Source: Lentisphaerota bacterium (GTDB lineage Bacteria > Verrucomicrobiota > Kiritimatiellia > RFP12 > UBA1067). Taken from it: DNA of 11,924 nucleotides. The translations under genes were made by a program, and so were the position numbers. The DNA is taken from NCBI GenBank assembly GCA_015061765.1, contig SUVZ01000082.1:1-11924 (forward strand). The letters run 5' to 3'. The notes below the pieces were generated by a model. That model ran no database searches. It worked only from the letters and a program-made list of their open reading frames with translations, and was not told where the DNA came from. Position 1 is the first letter of the stretch, and every line of letters starts with the position of its first letter. Shown here piece after piece: positions 7,177-11,924 of the stretch.

Positions 7177-7247
7177 AAACGGCGGGGTGCCCAACCGGAC
7201 GACGGGCTTTTAAAACGCCCCGTCGGTATTAGGTTGGGTCGCCGTTT
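7177..7247. repeat. Large nested palindrome with attC-like inner ends
   Basis: Three stacked arms can be drawn. AAACGGCG (7177-7184) pairs with CGCCGTTT (7240-7247). CCCAACC (7190-7196) pairs with GGTTGGG (7232-7238). CGACGGG (7200-7206) pairs with CCCGTCG (7219-7225) around a TTTTAAAA-containing loop. The inner element runs from GCCCAAC (7189) to GTTGGGT (7239), which fits the RYYYAAC...GTTRRRY ends of integron attC sites, with an unpaired spacer and a bulged base in the inner stem. It is shorter (51 bp) than usual attC sites and has an unusual extra outer stem. It could equally be a REP/MITE-type repeat or a transcription end structure 116 bp after the ATPase gene; no T-tract follows. Confidence 0.7.
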
Positions 7248-7396
7248 CTGAGAAAATATTGCATATAACGGCATCTTCTTAGCATTAACAACTGGGGATA
7301 GACCTCGAAAAGAATTGTAATTTCGCGGATTAACCAGCTTGTTTTATTAAATCGTGCGATTCTGCCAGTATATAAGATTTCGTCGCACCATAATCT

Positions 7397-7518
7397 TGAG
7401 AATCAGTCGAACCATATTCTCATTGATTCTCCATCCTGTTAGAAGCTGAGAATTGGTCCGAAAAGAATTCTCATTTTCCGGAATCTGATCAATCCCCATG
7501 TTCCGTGCTCAATTCTCA
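7397..7518. repeat. Tandem TGAGAAT/ATTCTCA hairpins
   Basis: TGAGAAT occurs at 7397 and 7447, ATTCTCA at 7416, 7467 and 7512. The first four form two inverted repeats with 12- and 13-base loops that follow one another with a ~50-bp period, and the loops themselves are related (GTCGAACC against GTCCGAAA). The fifth copy keeps roughly the same spacing. A related sequence (GAATTGG...ATTCTCATTT) recurs at the right end of the window near 11895-11912. They may be protein binding sites or degenerate mobile repeats. Confidence 0.65.
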
Positions 7519-7605
7519 GAAATTATTTTCCAACTATTCATTACACCACGAAGAGATGTCTTCTCAAGTGCTTTCACCCATAGCCCACCGTCCTTTTACA
7601 AAATT

Positions 7606-7729
7606 GGGGTCTGTCCCTTCGATGCGGTAGAGCCGAACATTGTTGATTGTGATATTTCGGCAATATTAATGATTTCCCTTGAAAAAAAAATATATTTGAT
7701 ATCTTAGTACGTGTCGAGGTTCTGTCCCT
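7606..7729. repeat. Two GG(T)TCTGTCCCT elements
   Basis: GGGGTCTGTCCC (7606-7617) and GAGGTTCTGTCCCT (7716-7729) are related and each is a small imperfect palindrome. They lie in direct orientation 110 bp apart around the AT-rich promoter-like stretch. Similar short palindromes occur around IS200-like elements in other bacteria; here no transposase is seen. Confidence 0.4.
7640..7705 (+). promoter_or_regulatory. Probable promoter region of the beta-helix gene
   Basis: AT-rich stretch with two candidate sets: TTGTTG (7640) with TATTAA (7664), 18-bp spacer, and TTGAAA (7679) with TATCTT (7700), 15-bp spacer. Neither is close to consensus. Either would leave a leader of roughly 100 bases or more before the ATG at 7811, which contains a small CAAGC/GCTTG hairpin. 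Confidence 0.3.
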
Positions 7730-7810
7730 GTGAGGAGTGGATTTCGGCAAGTTGCTTCAAGCTGTGCGGCTTGACGGTAAAGAACTGTCGTGAAAGCGAG
7801 GAATAATCAA

Positions 7811-10801
7811 ATGAATAGATTGTCGGTTGTTGTCTTTGGCGCGTCTGTCTTCTGTGCGGCGGCGGTCTGTGCCGACGTGCCGGAGGGATGGACGGGACAC
7901 GATCTCTCAACAGGGGCGCTTACGGCTGAGGATGGAGGCAGGCATTATGTGACGGGTTCCGGCAATGTGATTTCCGTTCCGGAAGATGTCGAGTGCGACA
8001 TAGCCCTTGACGGAGTCACGATTTCACAGCCGGCTGGAACGAGCCCTTTTGTGATCGGCGATGGCGCTACGGTGCGTCTCAGCCTTTACAATACAAGTTC
8101 ATTGACGGCATCGGACGGATATTCCGGAGTTGAGCTTGGGGTTGGCGGCGCATCGCTTACGGTTTCGGACGGAAACGGAAAACTGTTGGTGACAGGCGGT
8201 ATAGCCGGGTGCGGAATATGCGTGCGTGAAGGGGCGTCCTTTACGATGGATGCCGAAAATGCCACGGTAAAGGCCACGTCGGGGAAGAAAAACAAGGTTA
8301 AAGGTTTTATCGAATCCTCTACCTCCGGAGCTGGAGTCGGTTCACGCGGTGGAGACGACAGCGGTGTCATTACAATAAACGCCGGAAGACTGGAAGCCGT
8401 CGGTACGGCTCAGGCGGCAGGAATCGGTGCGGGCACTTCGGATGCAGACGGAGCAGGCGATTGCGGAGATGTGTTTGTGCATGGAGGTACCGTCATTGCG
8501 ATGTCGAAAAGCTGGGGCTGCGGAATCGGCGGCGGAACGCCATACAGAGATGTGGGCGGCAATCTGAAAAACTACACCCAGACCGGAGGCAATGTTACGG
8601 CCGTAGGGCAAAACTGCTCCGCCCTCGGAGGTGCGACCGGCGGTATGCGCATGTCGACAGGTTCGCTTGATCCGCATGGCGGAAGCGTGCTCGGAAAGAT
8701 ATCGATTTCAGGCGGAAAATTGACCGCCACCAATTCATTTCAAGGTGCGGCTCCTGCGATAGCTCCGGCAATCGGAGGCGGTGGAACGCGTTACAACAAT
8801 GAAGAGGCCAAAATCAGGACGGAGTCGACTTCGGGCGGCGAAATAATCGTCTCAGGAGGATGCGTCATAGCAATCGGGCACTATATCGGCATCGGGTCGG
8901 GCGGAATGTCCACACACGCTCCGCAGGCAACGCACAACGGCGGAAAAACCTCCCTGACGATAACGGACGGCACCGTATACGTGTCGACAACCGGGGCGGC
9001 TGACTCGCTTTGGGCGATAGGCGGACCGGAACAGGCTGGCAGCGCAGTGACGAATCTTACGTCCGTGACTGTTACCGGCGGCAATATGGGGGTAAGATAC
9101 GGCGGCATTCAGGTGCATCCCACGAATGGCGAAGCACTGGGCGGCAGACTCCTGTATCCTGTGAAAACCTACAATAATGATAAACATCAATATGTTTCGG
9201 CCGGTGAGAACGGAGGGGAATATGAGTATAAATCCGGTGCTGAACTTGCCACAAAGCCGGATGACAGTTGGACGTACGCTATCGGATACGGCACCAAATG
9301 GCTTCCACGCGGTTGTCACAGGCTACTTGACGCAAATGAAATGGAGATGTTCATTGACGTGTCGCCTGCGGACAGGGAACCAATGGTATATGACATTTCT
9401 GACCTTAAGACGACCAGAGTGTCGAGTTCCACCCAGAACATGGTGATAACCGGTGTCTACAATATCGTGAATTCCGAGCTGAAGAAAAACAGCTATATTG
9501 CCGGTGTGACTTATTCCGGAGAAATGAAGGTCACTTTCCGTGATGTGACATGCATCAATTCAAATTACACGGTATATGTCGGGAATCGCAATAAGTTGAC
9601 GGTTGTTCTTGAAGGGACAAATCAGCTTAGAGCTCTCTCCCGTGAACACAAGTCGGTTAATTCTCCATTGCATGTGCCCGATACGTCCGAACTGGTCATT
9701 GACGGAGAAGGTACGCTTATCGCCGAGGCGTTGGACTATACGGCGGCAATTGGAGCAGGCGGAGGCGCCAACTGCGGCGACATAACCATCAATGGAGGCA
9801 CAATCTATGCCTATGGCGGCATGCAGGGAGCGGGAATCGGTTGCGGAATTACTTATAGCAAAGCCGGGAATTGCGGTGATGTAACCATAAATGGAGGTGT
9901 TGTACGGGCTTACGGCGTCCGCTTTAATGCGAGCGGCATATGTGATATGAATACTGGATGGGCTGCCGGAATCGGCGGCGCCACCGGACGAGGCTGCCGG
10001 GGCGGCAATCTCAAGAGCTATACGCAGACAGGCGGAGATGTGGAGGCGTACGGCAATTCTGCCGCAGGCATCGGCGGTGGAGGCAGCGGATTTGTAGAAA
10101 ACAACCTGAACGGCGGCACATGCGGCCCGGTCAAGATCACAGGAGGCAGGCTTGTCGCGGATTCCGTCACCTACAGCCATTCTGGCGACGGCTGCGTCGG
10201 AGCCGGAATCGGCGGCGGCGGTTTGAGGCGTCCTGCCAATGCGACAACGTCGATCGGATCTGCCGGCGCCCTTGCCGCCTATGAGCAGACGGGCGGCGAT
10301 GTTACCGTAAGAGGCAGATATATCGGAATCGGCACGGGTGGATGCGTGACGGAGGGGCAATCGGTGCCTGTTCTCGACGCCAGCACTTCCGTCAAAGTAA
10401 GCGGCGGCACTCTTACCGTTGAGGGGTCGAGCTATGCGATAGGAGGAATGGAAACGAACAATTCCGAGACGATCAGCCTGAAAACTGTTGAGATTACGGG
10501 CGGAAGCGTGAAGCTTATCGGAGGAATCCAGGTCGCGCCTTCGAACGCGGTCGGTCAGGCGGTATATCCCGCTCCCACCTACATGAGACGCATCACAGGC
10601 GGAACGCCTCCGGTGGACGTGACGATATCCGTGCCGGGAACTCCTTCCTATACCTATGCGTATGCCGGAAGCGGTCACGCAAATGACACTCTGCTCTATT
10701 TCTGGCTACCGAACGGCAGATACTCCATCGGCGATACGGCCGGAGATATGGTCGGCGGCGTTTGGCACCGCCTCAACGGATTGAGCATCGTGGTAAGATG
10801 A
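7811..10801 (+). CDS. Large exported glycine-rich beta-helix protein, two-fold duplicated
   Basis: A 996-residue protein with a signal peptide (1-21, cut probably after VCA). Nearly the whole mature part consists of short repeats of the type GIGGG...GxITIxGGxVxAxG, typical of right-handed parallel beta-helix proteins of the carbohydrate-binding or adhesin kind. The protein is an internal duplication: NLKNYTQTGG (251-260) matches NLKSYTQTGG (733-742), YIGIGSGG (358-365) matches YIGIGTGG (837-844), and GGIQVHPTNG (431-440) matches GGIQVAPSNA (904-913). Each half ends with an LP-G...HRL module (about 498-505 and at the C-terminus). No LPXTG anchor, PEP-CTERM tail, lipobox or autotransporter barrel is visible, so it is probably secreted or held by an unknown route. 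The ATG at 7811 is preferred over the GTG at 7790: GAGGA lies eight bases before it and the signal peptide then starts normally. The ligand is unknown. It appears to be a single-gene transcript. Confidence 0.88.
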   Translation: MNRLSVVVFGASVFCAAAVCADVPEGWTGHDLSTGALTAEDGGRHYVTGSGNVISVPEDVECDIALDGVTISQPAGTSPFVIGDGATVRLSLYNTSSLTASDGYSGVELGVGGASLTVSDGNGKLLVTGGIAGCGICVREGASFTMDAENATVKATSGKKNKVKGFIESSTSGAGVGSRGGDDSGVITINAGRLEAVGTAQAAGIGAGTSDADGAGDCGDVFVHGGTVIAMSKSWGCGIGGGTPYRDVGGNLKNYTQTGGNVTAVGQNCSALGGATGGMRMSTGSLDPHGGSVLGKISISGGKLTATNSFQGAAPAIAPAIGGGGTRYNNEEAKIRTESTSGGEIIVSGGCVIAIGHYIGIGSGGMSTHAPQATHNGGKTSLTITDGTVYVSTTGAADSLWAIGGPEQAGSAVTNLTSVTVTGGNMGVRYGGIQVHPTNGEALGGRLLYPVKTYNNDKHQYVSAGENGGEYEYKSGAELATKPDDSWTYAIGYGTKWLPRGCHRLLDANEMEMFIDVSPADREPMVYDISDLKTTRVSSSTQNMVITGVYNIVNSELKKNSYIAGVTYSGEMKVTFRDVTCINSNYTVYVGNRNKLTVVLEGTNQLRALSREHKSVNSPLHVPDTSELVIDGEGTLIAEALDYTAAIGAGGGANCGDITINGGTIYAYGGMQGAGIGCGITYSKAGNCGDVTINGGVVRAYGVRFNASGICDMNTGWAAGIGGATGRGCRGGNLKSYTQTGGDVEAYGNSAAGIGGGGSGFVENNLNGGTCGPVKITGGRLVADSVTYSHSGDGCVGAGIGGGGLRRPANATTSIGSAGALAAYEQTGGDVTVRGRYIGIGTGGCVTEGQSVPVLDASTSVKVSGGTLTVEGSSYAIGGMETNNSETISLKTVEITGGSVKLIGGIQVAPSNAVGQAVYPAPTYMRRITGGTPPVDVTISVPGTPSYTYAYAGSGHANDTLLYFWLPNGRYSIGDTAGDMVGGVWHRLNGLSIVVR

Positions 10802-10824
10802 GCGGTCGGCGCATGGATTGCTGC

Positions 10825-10849
10825 GGGAGCGGAAGGCTACTCCGTTCCC
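10825..10849 (+). terminator. Stem-loop after the beta-helix gene
   Basis: GGGAGCGGA (10825-10833) pairs with TCCGTTCCC (10841-10849) with one G-T pair and a 7-base loop, 23 bases past the stop codon. No T-tract follows, so it may protect the mRNA end or assist factor-dependent termination. From here to about 11020 I see no recognisable gene; a frame ending at 11016 overlaps the beta-helix gene and has no ribosome binding site. Confidence 0.4.
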
Positions 10850-11022
10850 AGCCTGTCAACGAACTGACGGAATCAGTGATATGCGGTCGTCTTGCGGCCA
10901 TGCAGAAGGATGAGAAGAACCGCATCCCCTTGGGCGAACCCAAAATGCCAGACGTTATGTCACAAGTTTCAGGGGATGGCAAAGGCGCATGTGCATTGTG
11001 TGATTGTGGGGTTTAGTTTTAA

Positions 11023-11054
11023 CACAGAGACACAGAGACTCAAAGGCACAGAGA
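11023..11054. repeat. Octamer tandem repeat CACAGAGA
   Basis: Four units in a row with period 8: CACAGAGA, CACAGAGA, CTCAAAGG, CACAGAGA. From memory, similar CACAGAG-rich tracts are widespread intergenic repeats in environmental and gut bacteria. No coding role is apparent. Confidence 0.75.
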
Positions 11055-11098
11055 ATGGGAAGTTTCTTTCCAGAAATCTCCAAATATCCCCGTAGCGT

Positions 11099-11132
11099 AA
11101 GCAATAACTCTAAAAAAGCCTCGTTATTGCTT
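11099..11132. repeat. 10-bp inverted repeat at a pseudogene edge
   Basis: AAGCAATAAC (11099-11108) and GTTATTGCTT (11123-11132) are perfect complements around a 14-base loop. A competing pairing uses AAGCC (11116-11120) and GGCTT (11135-11139). The right arm lies inside the restriction-modification relic, so the hairpin marks or overlaps its 5' break point. Confidence 0.6.
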
Positions 11133-11430
11133 GTGGCTTAAAAATGTTTCGCCAGCGGTGTTAAGAAAAATGCCATTGGCTATGCAGCGGATAGAAGCTT
11201 GTAAAGCCGATCGATTGGCAGCTCCAGATCCAGGACGCAGAAAATTGGCTGATACGCCAACATTGTTTAGAGAAACAAACAATCCTAGTTCTGCTGTTGT
11301 TGTTCCAAAAGTGTCTTCTGAAAGGCGCGAATATGTGCCGGTGGAGCTTATTGATGCTGAAACGATTGCAAGTGATCTTGTGTTTTTAATTCCCCCTCCC
11401 ATGCACGAGGTTTTGCAACCGCCTCTATAA
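11101..11430 (+). pseudogene. Fragment of MmeI-like type IIL restriction-modification enzyme
   Basis: The frame is open from 11101 to TAA at 11428-11430. About 95 codons match the target-recognition part of MmeI-family fused methyltransferase/restriction proteins: KPRYCLWLKN, SPAVLRKMP, RRKLADTPTLFRETNNP, VPKVSSERREYVPVELID and TIASDLVFLIP. Complete members have roughly 900 or more residues, with nuclease, helical spacer and methyltransferase domains before this region and a TSRMHMAW-type stretch after it. Here the 5' side is missing, and after FLIP (about 11393) the sequence leaves the family. Both ends are therefore broken, and no methyltransferase motif remains, so the fragment cannot act as an enzyme. 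The assignment is from memory of the family's sequence pattern. Confidence 0.7.
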
Positions 11431-11516
11431 ATTGAATATTTCTCGTGAAATTGGGAAGAATGGCGGCGGTTGCTCGTCAAAAGTTATGCACAGCGACCGA
11501 CGGCAGGACATCATCA

Positions 11517-11552
11517 CAATGACCGACAGTAAGAGACTGCAATGACCGACAG
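11517..11552. repeat. 13-bp direct repeat CAATGACCGACAG
   Basis: Perfect copies at 11517-11529 and 11540-11552 (23-bp period), with a degenerate relative CGACCGACGGCAG just upstream (11493-11505). They directly precede the right copy of the long repeat. Nearby, AGTTATGCACAGC (11482-11494) is the inverse of GCTGTGCATAACT at 46-58, just before the left copy. Confidence 0.65.
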
Positions 11553-11557
11553 CCGGT

Positions 11558-11830
11558 CACCAACCGAAATAACAACAGCAAATACAACAGAAATATCGAA
11601 CCGAAATAGTGCGGAGGCGGAATCGGATTCGAGCATAGATTTGGCTATAAAGGAGTTTGTTGGAGCCGTGGGGAAGGCTGGCAGACAGTATGTTATGTTG
11701 AGTGGAATGAGGAGTTTTCGCCTGTCAATAGAGAACTTCATGTATGCGGCATTGCTCCGGGAATACATGCGTATAGAGACAATAATTAAACATTTACTGT
11801 TTCTTTTAAATTTATCTCGCTTTTTGAAGG
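11558..11830. repeat. Right copy of ~270-bp long-range direct repeat
   Basis: Same orientation as 83-349 and 6 bp longer because of a two-codon-sized difference near 11600-11625. Both strands remain open here too. The plus frame starts at one of two ATGs inside the CAATGACCGACAG repeats, and the minus frame covers 11843-11514. The conserved part ends just before a terminator-like hairpin, as the left copy ends just before a hairpin-forming tract. Product unrecognised in either direction. Confidence 0.85.
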
Positions 11831-11833
11831 ATC

Positions 11834-11856
11834 CCCACATCAAGTGGGTTATTTTT
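11834..11856 (+). terminator. Terminator-like hairpin after right long repeat
   Basis: CCCAC, a 5-base loop ATCAA and GTGGG are followed by TTATTTTT on the plus strand. It would end a plus-strand transcript running through the long repeat. The stem is only 5 bp, so this is a moderate call. From 11857 to the window end I see only a possible ATTCTCA relative. Confidence 0.5.
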
Positions 11857-11924
11857 CCTTCAAGGGTCTATTGTCATTTCCGTTGCGGATGAAAGAATTG
11901 GAAAATTCTCATTTATTTCGGTAG

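Larger units (their letters stand above)
7062..7810. other. 749-bp gene-free interval rich in palindromes
   Basis: No credible gene on either strand; the open frames here are short and without ribosome binding sites. The interval holds the nested palindrome at 7177-7247, a GTGCGA/TCGCAC inverted repeat (7354-7359 with 7383-7388), the TGAGAAT/ATTCTCA hairpins (7397-7518), two GG(T)TCTGTCCCT elements (7606 and 7716) and AT-rich promoter-like sequence before the beta-helix gene. Confidence 0.6.

Noticed and set aside
7177..7247. Possible tRNA or small structured RNA gene
   Set aside because: The fold is one long nested hairpin, not a cloverleaf, and there are no T-arm or anticodon-arm signatures.
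7397..7518. Possible CRISPR array
   Set aside because: The repeats are 7-mers arranged as inverted pairs, without long identical repeats or unique spacers, and no cas gene is present.
9560..10678. 372-codon open frame on the minus strand
   Set aside because: It lies wholly inside the beta-helix gene, has a serine/arginine/alanine-rich composition typical of antisense frames over glycine-rich coding DNA, and has no ribosome binding site or recognisable domain.
10762..11016. 84-codon plus-strand frame overlapping the end of the beta-helix gene
   Set aside because: Its start lies inside the beta-helix coding region, no ribosome binding site is seen and the product is not recognisable, though the part after 10860 has a plausible composition and could be a relic.

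Overview
The window looks like an accessory stretch of chromosome from a bacterium of the Planctomycetes-Verrucomicrobia-Chlamydiae group, most likely a gut-type Kiritimatiellota or Lentisphaerota relative. This is inference from the mix of families: a secreted GH123/DUF4091-type glycoside hydrolase, a secreted SUMF1-fold protein, a DUF4469-like gene remnant, an AAA/DUF4143 ATPase and a very large glycine-rich beta-helix surface protein. No rRNA, tRNA or phylogenetic marker gene was seen, so the assignment is tentative.

Layout. Positions 1-860 hold debris: the left copy of a ~270-bp direct repeat, a 100-bp fragment of the 3' end of a DUF4469-like gene, and a short plus-strand gene relic. Positions 863-4901 form a compact minus-strand operon with a consensus sigma-70-type promoter (4874-4901), a small secreted protein, a SUMF1-fold protein, a GH123/DUF4091 hydrolase and an intrinsic terminator (838-858). 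A second, 99/100 identical copy of the DUF4469 3' fragment, here attached to a longer but N-terminally broken gene, lies at 4965-5064, so the whole operon is bracketed by 100-bp direct repeats. Positions 5712-7061 carry a single plus-strand ATPase (Walker A/B plus DUF4143) whose TATAAT box sits seven bases before the start codon, suggesting a leaderless transcript. Positions 7062-7810 have no gene but contain a large nested palindrome with attC-like ends, two tandem hairpins built on TGAGAAT/ATTCTCA, and two GG(T)TCTGTCCCT elements. Positions 7811-10801 encode a 996-residue exported beta-helix protein made of two ~480-residue halves. Positions 10802-11924 are again debris: a hairpin, an octamer repeat, a fragment of an MmeI-like (type IIL) restriction-modification enzyme, and the right copy of the ~270-bp direct repeat followed by a terminator-like hairpin.

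How the genes may work together. The three operon products all carry export signals and are probably made together for an envelope or extracellular task, plausibly release of N-acetylgalactosamine-type sugars from host or dietary glycans by the hydrolase, with the SUMF1-fold protein as a binding or structural partner. The beta-helix protein would be a surface or secreted adhesin or glycan-binding protein. The ATPase stands alone. The paired repeats, the broken genes at both edges and the restriction-modification relic point to a region shaped by repeated insertion, recombination and decay.
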